A stretch of DNA of 64,000 nucleotides from Bog-159 sp049511415 (GTDB lineage: Bacteria; Acidobacteriota; Terriglobia; Bryobacterales; Bryobacteraceae): positions 9,139 through 73,138 of the forward strand of contig JBEKYC010000031.1 in NCBI GenBank assembly GCA_049511415.1. Reading direction: 5' to 3'. Shown one piece after another: positions 30,621-39,776 of this stretch (position 1 is its first letter; the number at the start of each line of letters is the position of its first letter). A program made the translations under genes and the position numbers. A model generated the notes under the pieces. The model searched no databases, was not told the DNA's origin, and saw nothing but the letters and a program-made list of their open reading frames with translations.

Positions 30621-32603
30621 CTAATAGCGTTCGAATTCCTTGTCCATGTGGTCACCGTTATCCTTCATCTTCAAGGCGACTCCGGACTTGGCGGCCATCT
30701 TGGATGCGGCGGCAGGAGCGGCGTGGGAAACGGCCTCCCGCAGCTTTCCCATGGCATGCGCGGATTTGGCGGCGGCCGGATGCGCGGCCGGCTTCTGTCC
30801 CGTTTCGCCGGTGCGGAAGAATCCCAGCGCGGTCATTAACTGATCGGCCTGGCCAGTGAGTTCCTCCGTGGTGGAGGCCATCTCCTCAGCCGCCGAAGCG
30901 TTCTGTTGAATCACTTTCTCCAATTGTTGGAGAGCCTGATTGATCTGCTCGGCGCCGGTGTCCTGCTCCTTGCTGGCGGCCGTGATTTCCTGCACCAGCT
31001 CCGCGGTTTTCTGAATATCCGGCACCAATTTGTCGAGCATCTCGCCGGCCTTTTCGGATACCTTTACGGTGGTGCCGGAGAGCTGGTTGATTTCGCCGGC
31101 GGCCTTCTGGCTGCGCTCCGCCAGTTTGCGGACCTCCGCGGCCACAACCGCGAAGCCTTTGCCATGTTCGCCGGCGCGGGCGGCCTCTATGGCCGCGTTC
31201 AAGGCCAGCAGATTGGTCTGCCGCGCAATCTCCTCGATGATGGAGATCTTGCTGGCGATCTCTTTCATGGCGGCCACCGCGGCCAGCACGGACTTGCCGC
31301 TTTCCTGCGCGTCGTTGGCCGATTTGGCGGCAATCCTTTCGGTCTGCTGCGCGTTGTCGGCGTTCTGCTTGATGTTGGAGACCATCTCTTCCATGGACGA
31401 GGAGGCTTCCTCGGCGGAAGCGGCCTGCGCGCTGGCGCCATTGGACACCTGCACCGACGAGGTGCTGATGGCCTGGCTGGCGGATGCCACTTCACCCGCG
31501 ATGCCGCGGATTTCGGTCACCGTGCGGGTCAGCCCGCCCACCATGGCGACCAGTGCCTGCATCAGCTTGTCGTGCCCGGAGCGTTCCCGCAGAGCCACCG
31601 TCAGGTTGCCTTGGGAGATCTCGGTAGCGGCATCCGTGACTTCGTCCATAGCCGCGATGAGGGCGTTCAGGTTGTTCTTGATGGTGTTGAACTCGCCGTG
31701 GTAGGTGTCGGTGATCTGCGAGGGAAGGTCTCCCTTGCTGATCCGGTCCACATAATTGGCAGCCACGTTGAGAGGTGTGATCACGGCATCGAGCACGGCG
31801 TTGACACCGCGCACGATCTCGGCGTATGTGCCCTGGAACTGCTCCGCGTTGCCGCGCTCCGCCAGCTTCCCGTCTTTGGCCGCGCTGGTCAGACGCGCGA
31901 GCTCCTTTTGCAGCGCTTGCAACACAGCCGCAACGTTGTTGACGGCCATCTTCATCTTTTCGTGGTCGCCTTTGTAGGTCTGGGCGATGAGTTCGTCGAT
32001 TTTGCCGTTGGAGATCTGGGCCAGAATGCGATTGCCTTCGCCGATGGGCAGCAGGATGGCGTCGAGCATGGTGTTGACGCCGCGCACGATCTCGGCGTAA
32101 GCGCCCTGGAAACTCTCGGGCTTGCCGCGCTCGGAAAGCTGGCCCTCGTAGGAGGCAGCGGTCAGACGCCCAAGCTCCTTCTGCAGCCCCTGCAAAACGA
32201 CGGCGACGTTATTGACGGCCATCTTCATCTTTTCGTGGTCGCCCTTGTAAGTCTGCGCGATGAGTTCGTCGATCTTGCCGCTGGAGATCTGGGCCAGAAT
32301 ACGGTTGCCTTCGCCGATCGGCAGCAGGATGGCATCCAGCATGTCGTTGATTCCCTGCACGATCTCGCGATGCACGCCCTCGAATTCGCCGGCCTTGCCG
32401 CGCTCCTCCAACCGGCCCTCCCGGGACGCGTCCACCAGGCGCAGGATCTCCTGGGCGATACGCCGCATCTCGGACTCACCCTGTTTGCCGCCCCCCGCGC
32501 GAACGCGCTCGCCGTGCGCGCTGTACTCCAGGATGGGCGTGCCGCCGTCGCTGGATGCGGAAGACCGCGATTTCTTGTTCTTTCCGTTTACTGTACGTAA
32601 CAT
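30621..32603 (-). CDS. Cytosolic methyl-accepting chemotaxis protein with poly-HAMP array
   Basis: 660 residues from the ATG at 32603, which lies inside the end of cheA (16-bp overlap) with AGAAGG upstream. No hydrophobic helix is present, so it is soluble. After a charged N-terminus come three tandem 91-residue units (about 51-141, 142-232, 233-323), each probably two HAMP domains, with near-identical stretches such as 'LLPIGEGNRILAQIS' and 'YKGDHEKMKMAVNN'. The signalling hairpin tip is at about 455-500 ('LLALNAAIEAARAGEHGKGF'). No ligand-binding domain is visible. A flexible Ala/Lys-rich tail ends in E-F-E-R-Y, a possible CheR/CheB tether. Confidence 0.94.
   Translation of the reverse strand: MLRTVNGKNKKSRSSASSDGGTPILEYSAHGERVRAGGGKQGESEMRRIAQEILRLVDASREGRLEERGKAGEFEGVHREIVQGINDMLDAILLPIGEGNRILAQISSGKIDELIAQTYKGDHEKMKMAVNNVAVVLQGLQKELGRLTAASYEGQLSERGKPESFQGAYAEIVRGVNTMLDAILLPIGEGNRILAQISNGKIDELIAQTYKGDHEKMKMAVNNVAAVLQALQKELARLTSAAKDGKLAERGNAEQFQGTYAEIVRGVNAVLDAVITPLNVAANYVDRISKGDLPSQITDTYHGEFNTIKNNLNALIAAMDEVTDAATEISQGNLTVALRERSGHDKLMQALVAMVGGLTRTVTEIRGIAGEVASASQAISTSSVQVSNGASAQAASAEEASSSMEEMVSNIKQNADNAQQTERIAAKSANDAQESGKSVLAAVAAMKEIASKISIIEEIARQTNLLALNAAIEAARAGEHGKGFAVVAAEVRKLAERSQKAAGEINQLSGTTVKVSEKAGEMLDKLVPDIQKTAELVQEITAASKEQDTGAEQINQALQQLEKVIQQNASAAEEMASTTEELTGQADQLMTALGFFRTGETGQKPAAHPAAAKSAHAMGKLREAVSHAAPAAASKMAAKSGVALKMKDNGDHMDKEFERY
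31635..32453 (-). repeat. Three 273-bp tandem repeats inside the receptor gene
   Basis: The 91-residue units of the receptor correspond to a DNA period of 273 bp: the string GACGGCCATCTTCATCTTTT starts at 31941 and again at 32214 on the plus strand. Units 1 and 2 (32181-32453 and 31908-32180) are very similar also at silent positions; unit 3 (31635-31907) is much more diverged. The pattern suggests a recent duplication or gene conversion of units 1 and 2. Confidence 0.8.
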
Positions 32604-34606
32604 GGATTCTTTTCCTTCTGTGTAAGTGCGTGCAAGGCGGAGCGCCTTTTTACCGCCGTCGAATGGATAGCGTGCTCGACCAGCCGATGCGGATCGAGGA
32701 TCAGCGCCACGGTTCCGTTCCCGAGGATGGTGGCGCCCGAGATCACGGACACATCCCGATATAGTCTGCCCAGGTTCTTGATAACGGTTTGATGGTTCCC
32801 CAGCACTTCGTCCACGACCAGCCCGTAGTGCCCGTCGTCGACTTCGACGACCATGATCTGCTCGCGTTCCGGCTGCGCCACGGCCATCCCGAAGCACTCG
32901 CTGAGCCGGATGTACGGAATCGTTTCGCCGCGCACGCAGGCCAGGTGATTGCCGTGCGCCTCGCGGATATCTTGCCGGCTTAAAGCCACGCATTCCAGGC
33001 TGTTGGCCAGGGGCAACACGAAATAGGATGGGCCCACGCGCACCAACAGGCCGTCAATGATGGCGAGCGTCAGCGGAAGACGCAAGGTAACCGTGAGTCC
33101 GGCGCCCGGGCGGCTCGACAGCTCGAGGGAACCGCGCAGTGCCTCCGCGCTCCGCCGCACCACATCCATCCCGATCCCGCGGCCGGAGACGTCGGTGACG
33201 CGGGCGGCCGTGGAAAAACCCGGCGCCAGGATCAGACTGAACAATTCGGCGTCGGAGAGCTGCGCTGAGCCGTCGATCAAACCGCGTTCGACGGCGCGCG
33301 CCCGGATGGCACGCGGATCCAGGCCGCGTCCGTCATCGCTCACGCGGATTAAGACCTGTGTGCCGGCGTACTGCGCCGAGAGCCGGACGGTGGCGGTGGG
33401 AGGTTTGCCCGCCGCGCGCCGGGCGTCGGGCGTCTCCACGCCGTGATCCATGCTATTACGGATCAAATGCACCAGGGGATCGTTGAGCTGATCGATCACG
33501 GTCTTGTCCAGTTCCGTGTCGGCCCCCTCCAGGGCCAAATCGACCTCTTTGTGCAGCTCGATGCTGAGATCGCGGACCAGGCGGCGGAAGCGCTCAAACG
33601 TGCCGCGGAGGGGCAGCATCCGGATGCTCATGGAGTTTTCGCGTAACTCCGCGGTCAGCCGGTCGACCTGCTCCGATACGGCGAGGATCTCGGGATCGCC
33701 GCGGCGGACCGAGATTTCGCTCAATCGCGCCTGCACGCTGACCAGTTCACCCACCAGATTGACCAACCGATCCAGTTTTTCGGCGGCCACGCGGATGCCG
33801 GACCCGGCGCCTCTGTTTACGGCGCGCGCCGTGGGTTGGGCGCCTGGCTTTGGATCTTCAACCGGCGCCGCGGGAGCCTCTGGGTCCGAATCGGACAGAC
33901 GCTCGATTTTCAGTTCGCATTCGTCTTCCACGAAAATGAATACATCGCGGATGGTTTCCACCGCCGCGCCGGTCTGGAGGACCAGATCCCACGCCACATA
34001 GCAGCGCTCGGCATCGATCTCCGAAAGCGCCGGGAGCGCGCCGGCATCCGCTTTCACCCGCAGCTCACCCATCTCGCGCAGCTCGCTGAACAGCAGCAGC
34101 GGATTGGTTCCGTGCAGGATCACTTCGGGCCCGGGCCGGAAGTGAATGTGCCAAGCGGTGAGCGGCCCCGGAGCGGGCGGCGTTAGCCCGGCCCCTAAGG
34201 CCGGATTCGCGACGCCGGGCGCCTCGGCCGGACCCATCCAATCCTGCAAGTTGGCCAGGATGCGAGCACAATTGGCGGAATCGGCCGCGGCGCCGCCGGA
34301 GGCCGCCTCCAGCATGGCCTTCATTTGATCGCCGGCGGCCAGGGTGAGATTGATCAGCGGCGCGCCCACCGCAAGCTGGCCATTCCGCACCCGGTCGAAA
34401 GCGGTTTCCAACTGGTGCGCGAACGCGGCCAGATCATCGAAGCCGAACATGGCGCCCGATCCTTTAATGGTATGCAGGGCCCGGAATGCCCGGCCGATAT
34501 TTTCAGGATCGTTGCGGTTCTGGTCCAGTTCGAGCAACGCCGCTTCGAGCTCGCCCAGAAGCTCGCGGGCCTCCTCGTGAAAGGCCTGCTGGAAGCGGTC
34601 GGTCAT
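32588..34606 (-). CDS. cheA: CheA: chemotaxis histidine kinase
   Basis: 672 residues. P1/Hpt domain with the phospho-accepting His45 in 'ALHTIKGSGAMFGF'; a P2-like region around 130-220; P3 dimerisation helices ('LDRLVNLVGELVSVQARLSE'); P4 ATPase with the N box 'LIRNSMDHGVETPD', 'VSDDGRGLDPRA' and 'SGRGIGMDVVRR'; and the P5 CheW-like regulatory domain ('GLLVRVGPSYFVLPLANSLE'). It phosphorylates CheY and CheB. Start and end overlap cheY (4 bp) and the receptor gene (16 bp), so the four are one coupled unit. Confidence 0.96.
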   Translation of the reverse strand: MTDRFQQAFHEEARELLGELEAALLELDQNRNDPENIGRAFRALHTIKGSGAMFGFDDLAAFAHQLETAFDRVRNGQLAVGAPLINLTLAAGDQMKAMLEAASGGAAADSANCARILANLQDWMGPAEAPGVANPALGAGLTPPAPGPLTAWHIHFRPGPEVILHGTNPLLLFSELREMGELRVKADAGALPALSEIDAERCYVAWDLVLQTGAAVETIRDVFIFVEDECELKIERLSDSDPEAPAAPVEDPKPGAQPTARAVNRGAGSGIRVAAEKLDRLVNLVGELVSVQARLSEISVRRGDPEILAVSEQVDRLTAELRENSMSIRMLPLRGTFERFRRLVRDLSIELHKEVDLALEGADTELDKTVIDQLNDPLVHLIRNSMDHGVETPDARRAAGKPPTATVRLSAQYAGTQVLIRVSDDGRGLDPRAIRARAVERGLIDGSAQLSDAELFSLILAPGFSTAARVTDVSGRGIGMDVVRRSAEALRGSLELSSRPGAGLTVTLRLPLTLAIIDGLLVRVGPSYFVLPLANSLECVALSRQDIREAHGNHLACVRGETIPYIRLSECFGMAVAQPEREQIMVVEVDDGHYGLVVDEVLGNHQTVIKNLGRLYRDVSVISGATILGNGTVALILDPHRLVEHAIHSTAVKRRSALHALTQKEKNPCYVQ

Positions 34607-34965
34607 CCGATGACCCTCTTCACCACGGCCAGCATTTGCTGTTTTGTAAATGGCTTTACGATCCAGCCAGTGGCGCCGGCGGCCTTGCCCTCGAGCTTGC
34701 GGGACTCCTGCGACTCGGTCGTCAGCATGATGATCGGTATACCTCTGCAGGCCGGATTGGTCCGCACGCTGCGGATCAGCCCGATCCCGTCCAGATTCGG
34801 CATGTTCAAGTCCGTAATCACCAGGTGTATGGGGCTCGCCAGCTTGGCGAGCGCGTCACGGCCATCCACGGCTTCGAGCACGGTATAGCCCGCCTCGGAA
34901 AGCGTGAACCTCACCATCTGCCGGACGCTGGCCGAATCGTCTACCGTGAGAATGACCTTGTTCAT
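34603..34965 (-). CDS. cheY: CheY-type single-domain response regulator
   Basis: 120 residues, receiver domain only: acidic pocket 'LTVDDSASVRQMVR', phospho-acceptor Asp52 in 'HLVITDLNMPNLDG', conserved Thr in 'IIMLTTESQES' and Lys104 in 'GWIVKPFTKQQ'. The sequence is close to CheY proteins encoded beside CheA in deltaproteobacterial and acidobacterial gene sets. The ATG at 34965 overlaps the STAS stop (ATGA). The output target (flagellar switch, pilus motor or other) cannot be told because no motility genes are in the window. Confidence 0.95.
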   Translation of the reverse strand: MNKVILTVDDSASVRQMVRFTLSEAGYTVLEAVDGRDALAKLASPIHLVITDLNMPNLDGIGLIRSVRTNPACRGIPIIMLTTESQESRKLEGKAAGATGWIVKPFTKQQMLAVVKRVIG

Positions 34966-35273
34966 GCGCAATCCAACGCCGGGTATCCGGGGATTTGGTC
35001 GAAGCCCGCTTCGCGCATCAGGGTGATGGCCGCCAAGGAAGCGCGCCCCCCGATTCGCCGGCCACGCCGGACGGATTCGCTTCCGGCAGCCGCAAGCAAT
35101 TGCAGGATCGTCACATCCAGTTCCTCGACTCCCGCCAAATCCAATTCCAGATCTCCGTCGGCGGCCAGCCATGCGAGCAACAGGTTTTGCAATGCGGCGC
35201 CCGAGGCAACGCCGACCGGTCCGTCCAGCCGGATCAAATAACCGGACTCCTGTGGTACCTGTGTTACGGGCAT
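34962..35273 (-). CDS. STAS-domain protein at head of chemotaxis operon
   Basis: 103 residues from the ATG at 35273, with GGGAG 4 nt upstream. STAS fold pattern: 'YLIRLDGPVGVASGAALQNL', 'DLELDLAGVEELDVTILQLL' and 'GRRIGGRASLAAITLMREAG'. Such single-STAS proteins head chemotaxis operons in several phyla; the role in the array is unproven. The position of the usual phospho-serine is filled by 'LDVTILQ', so Thr could be the modified residue, but this is inference. First gene of the STAS-cheY-cheA-mcp-cheW-cheR-cheD-cheB run. Confidence 0.8.
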   Translation of the reverse strand: MPVTQVPQESGYLIRLDGPVGVASGAALQNLLLAWLAADGDLELDLAGVEELDVTILQLLAAAGSESVRRGRRIGGRASLAAITLMREAGFDQIPGYPALDCA

Positions 35274-35377
35274 CTTGCTCCCATCACAGCTATCGGCGGA
35301 TAGGAAAAGTTTCCGTATAGTGAGTGGCGCGCATTCTCGGAATTCTCCCTTAAGTCGCGTGGGACGGCGGCCTGCCT

Positions 35378-35707
35378 TCAAAAGTGCCCGGCGCGCAACT
35401 GGATTGCGGCGCCGTCGCCGTCGACGCGTACCACGCTGCCGATTCCCCAATTGGAGAGCGCCTTCCGGTCATGACCAGACAGTTCGACCTCTACCGTGAC
35501 TGATTCGCCGAGCTTTAACCGCACGGGCTGTTCCAGGCGAACCAGCATGCCCGAACTGCTGATATTGACGGCCGTGGCGGGGATCGGCGCGCCGCTCTCC
35601 CGATGCAAAATCACGCCCGCCGGAATCGTGTAACGCGGTGCATTTCTTCGATCCAGGTCCCTTGACTCCAAGCGTCTGCTCCGTTCCGGGTACGGCCTTG
35701 CGATCAC
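35378..35707 (-). CDS. PilZ-domain protein (probable c-di-GMP receptor)
   Basis: 109 residues; PilZ domain with the arginine motif in 'LDRRNAPRYTIPAGVIL' (RxxxR type) and 'AVNISSSGMLVRLEQP' matching the (D/N)xSxxG motif. Both c-di-GMP-binding motifs look intact. Start is GTG at 35707 with GGAG 9 nt upstream. It precedes the chemotaxis operon by about 105 bp on the same strand, so c-di-GMP may feed into the same behaviour. The GCCGATAG element just upstream is shared with the STAS gene. Confidence 0.85.
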   Translation of the reverse strand: MIARPYPERSRRLESRDLDRRNAPRYTIPAGVILHRESGAPIPATAVNISSSGMLVRLEQPVRLKLGESVTVEVELSGHDRKALSNWGIGSVVRVDGDGAAIQLRAGHF

Positions 35708-35721
35708 CGTCCCAAACTCCT

Positions 35722-35759
35722 CTATCGGCTGTTCAGCTCCCGAACAGAACTGCCGATAT
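35722..35759. promoter_or_regulatory. Nested palindromes between pilZ and the CheZ-like gene
   Basis: TATCGGC (35723-35729) and GCCGATA (35752-35758) form one inverted repeat, and CTGTTC (35729-35734) with GAACAG (35742-35747) forms another inside it. The same GCCGATAG lies on the minus strand at 35297-35290 before the STAS gene. The site may be a shared operator or a sigma-28-like -10 element; no matching -35 is visible. Confidence 0.45.
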
Positions 35760-35792
35760 ATTCTTCAGGCGAAGCCTGGGACCTGACAGATC

Positions 35793-37631
35793 GTGCCACT
35801 GAACAGCCACATTTCGCACCGCGGGAAACCGCTGCACCAGTCTGTGATCTACCGGCTCCGGCGCGCGGCCCGGAACGCCTGGGCGCCGGCCAGCCGCCGC
35901 TACCTGGCGCAGCTGACGCCTACAATCGCAGATCTGGAGGACTTAAACCGGAGTACCGAACAGGACTTTCTGGCAGTGGGCGGAAAGCTGCACGAATTCT
36001 CGGCCGCGGCGCGCCAGATTTCAAACGGTATGGCGGCTCTCAGCGAGCTGATCTCCGGCGCACGCGGGCGCAATGTAAGTGAAGTACTGGCCCGGGTGCT
36101 CGAACAACTGAACCAAACCGAGGCACGGCTGGGGGCCACCCGCCAAACGTTGGCGCGAGTCTTGGAAGAGGCGCGCCGGATTGAAGGCGTCTTCGGCGAC
36201 TTCCGCGTGACGGTCGCGCAGTGCCGGGTACTGGGGTCCCTGACTCGTATCGAAACCGCCCGGCTGGGCAACGCCGGCGCTGGTTTCGGCCATCTGGCGG
36301 AAGAGGTGAAGACCCTGACGGAGAGTATCGAAAGCGGTGGCCAGCGGGTTTTAGAAGGCTCCGCGGTTCTCCGGCTGAGAATTCAGTCCTCCATCGCGCG
36401 GATCTCCGGAATAAGAGACGGCGCCATCCAAGGGCTGCCCGCTTTGCTGGCCGAGGCGCACGCCGGCATGGAGTCGCTCGAGCAGACCGAGCGCCAGGCG
36501 CGGGAGGCCTCTCTGCGCCAGTCGGCCGGGTATGCGGAGGTGTCGGCCGCGGTGGAAGATCTGGTGGGCGCCCTGCAATTCCACGACATAACCCGGCAAA
36601 AAATCGCACATGTCGCGGATGCCTTGCGCAGCCTGGGATCGGATTCCCAAACCTTGCCCAAGGGCCGTTCTCCGGCCGGTGAAGCGCAGATGGTTTTGAC
36701 ACTGCAATCGGCCCAGTTGGCCGACGCCGAACGCGTCTTCGGGGCTTCGGTGGTGCGCATCGAAGAGGACCTCGATGGAATCGCCCGGCGGGTAACCGAA
36801 ATGACTGGTGAATGCGGCTCTCTGCTGGAGCCACCGTCCGGCGAGCGGGGTTCGTTCTTCCTTTCCCTGGAGGGCCACTTCAACGCCATTTTGGAGATTC
36901 TAGGCGCCTGTGTGCGCGCGGAGGTCGAGACCAAGGAACTGCTTGGCGGGCTGGCGCAGGATGTGGCGCGCATGCGTGATTCCGTCGCCGAGGTGGCCGA
37001 GATCGGCATTAGCCTTCGCCGCATGGCCATCAATGCGACTATCCGGGCGGACCACATCGGCGCCGCCGGGCGCGCGCTCGACGTTCTTGCCGGGGTGATG
37101 CAGCGGCTGGGGTCGGAGTCCAACACCATGACCAACGAGGGGATCGCGGCGCTGGAGGCCATGACCGAGGCCGCCTCCGCCGCGTCCGCGGATGCCGGGT
37201 CAGATCCGAATCATGTGGTGGGGGACGAGTTCCTGGTCGAGGTGCGAAGAACCATCCTCCAATTGCGGGAATCGAGCGATATAGGCCACCACCGGCTAAG
37301 CCAGATCGCGGGGCTCGGTTCGGATCTTCGGGATGGCATCCAGTCTGTGCGCGGCGGTTTTTCGGCCGGCAGGGCGGTGGCCGAAACTGTCCGTCACGCG
37401 CTTTCGGCGCTGGCGGATGTCGCGGTTGAGAATGGGTTTACGCTATCCGCGGGCGAGCGGCCGCCGGAGATCTCTCTGCAGGATTTCGCGCGGCACTACA
37501 CCATGGAATCGGAGCGCGCAGTCCATCAGAATATAGCCGGCCGTGAAGAAGCGCCTGCGCCTGAAACAGCCATGGTGGCCGCGGCCGTAGCGGAGGGGAA
37601 CGATTTGGGCGACAACGTGGAACTGTTCTGA
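35793..37631 (+). CDS. Receptor-like coiled-coil protein with CheZ-like DxTxQ motif
   Basis: 612 residues, almost entirely helical, with no membrane segment. Two stretches resemble degenerate receptor signalling hairpins: 'LTRIETARLGNAGAGFGHLA' at about 150-169 and 'NATIRADHIGAAGRALDVLA' at about 414-433. Between them 'LQFHDITRQKIAHVADAL' (261-278) resembles the CheZ phosphatase helix, where Asp and Gln four residues apart attack phospho-CheY; here Asp265 and Gln269. No CheC, CheX or CheZ is otherwise encoded in this chemotaxis locus. Start is GTG at 35793, without a strong ribosome site. The phosphatase role is inference. Confidence 0.75.
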   Translation: MPLNSHISHRGKPLHQSVIYRLRRAARNAWAPASRRYLAQLTPTIADLEDLNRSTEQDFLAVGGKLHEFSAAARQISNGMAALSELISGARGRNVSEVLARVLEQLNQTEARLGATRQTLARVLEEARRIEGVFGDFRVTVAQCRVLGSLTRIETARLGNAGAGFGHLAEEVKTLTESIESGGQRVLEGSAVLRLRIQSSIARISGIRDGAIQGLPALLAEAHAGMESLEQTERQAREASLRQSAGYAEVSAAVEDLVGALQFHDITRQKIAHVADALRSLGSDSQTLPKGRSPAGEAQMVLTLQSAQLADAERVFGASVVRIEEDLDGIARRVTEMTGECGSLLEPPSGERGSFFLSLEGHFNAILEILGACVRAEVETKELLGGLAQDVARMRDSVAEVAEIGISLRRMAINATIRADHIGAAGRALDVLAGVMQRLGSESNTMTNEGIAALEAMTEAASAASADAGSDPNHVVGDEFLVEVRRTILQLRESSDIGHHRLSQIAGLGSDLRDGIQSVRGGFSAGRAVAETVRHALSALADVAVENGFTLSAGERPPEISLQDFARHYTMESERAVHQNIAGREEAPAPETAMVAAAVAEGNDLGDNVELF

Positions 37632-37654
37632 TCTTAGGCTTATGCGCGCGTTAA

Positions 37655-37888
37655 TCATGTCCCGCGATCGTTAAGAACTGGTTTGCACCGCGGGCGACAT
37701 CGCGCACCAGTAGGCGCGGGCGTCACGACTTCTAATGTCACCGTCGGCCGGCGCCAATTCTCCATCAGCTCCGGCTGATCGAGCGCCGCCCACTCGAAGA
37801 CCATGGAGGCTGCCCGGCGAGGAAGCCTGCCCTCTAGAATTGCGATTGGCTCGATTCCCAGGTCATCGAAGCACAGGCTCGCGCCCTC
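37655..37888 (-). pseudogene. DUF4160-like C-terminal gene remnant
   Basis: On the minus strand the frame entering from within atpC reads 'LGIEPIAILEGRLPRRAASM' then 'VFEWAALDQPELMENWRR', ending at a TGA (37657-37655). This closely resembles the end of DUF4160 proteins ('..EGxLPPRALxLVxEWAALHxxELxENW..', from memory), small proteins often paired with DUF2442 genes. No start codon is available because the frame overlaps the 3' end of atpC, so this is a truncated relic. It fills most of the gap between atpC and the gene ending at 37631. Confidence 0.5.
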
Positions 37889-38312
37889 ATCCGCGCGCGG
37901 CGTCCGTCTGCTTCTGCGCCGCCGCGTCCAGCCGCGCCTGCGCCCGCTCGATGGCGCTTAATGCAGCCGCCGGATCCACCCCCAGCGAGGGGTTGATCAT
38001 CTGCTCCTCGGCCCGCTTCATGGCCACCTTGGCGCGCTCCACGTCGATCTCCTCGGCGCGTTCGGCGGCCGTAGCCAGCACCCGCACCTTATCGCCCAGC
38101 ACTTCCAGGTAACCCTTGTGGACCGCCAGATACCAGCGCTTGCCCCCCATTTCATAGTTCAGGAAGCCCGTCCCCAACTCCGCCAGCAGGGGCGCGTGGC
38201 CGGGCAGAATCCCGACATAGCCGTTGGCGGCGGGCGCCTGCACGGCGGCAACATCCTCGCGCACCAGCAGGCGCTCGGGCGTGACTACTTCTAATGCCAG
38301 CGTGTCAGCCAT
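37887..38312 (-). CDS. atpC: ATP synthase F1 subunit epsilon
   Basis: 141 residues. N-terminal beta-sandwich ('LALEVVTPERLLVREDVAAV', 'GYVGILPGHAPLLAELGTGF', 'WYLAVHKGYLEVLGDKVRVL') and a C-terminal helical pair ('ARLDAAAQKQ'). It couples rotation of the central stalk to catalysis and can inhibit hydrolysis. It follows atpD by 3 bp and is the last gene of the ATP synthase run. Confidence 0.94.
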   Translation of the reverse strand: MADTLALEVVTPERLLVREDVAAVQAPAANGYVGILPGHAPLLAELGTGFLNYEMGGKRWYLAVHKGYLEVLGDKVRVLATAAERAEEIDVERAKVAMKRAEEQMINPSLGVDPAAALSAIERAQARLDAAAQKQTDAARG

Positions 38313-38315
38313 CGA

Positions 38316-39758
<1,443 letters not shown>

Positions 39759-39776
39759 TTTTGAAAAAACCCTTAA

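Noticed and set aside
30906..32600. 564-residue plus-strand open frame antisense to the receptor gene
   Set aside because: It is the complement of the tandem HAMP repeats, so its apparent repeats are inherited from the real gene; no family character or ribosome site.
35290..35297. Sigma-28 (FliA) promoter for the chemotaxis operon
   Set aside because: GCCGATAG matches the -10, but the TAAA-type -35 at the right spacing is absent at all three copies, and at pilZ the predicted start would cut off the ribosome site. Reported only as a shared element.
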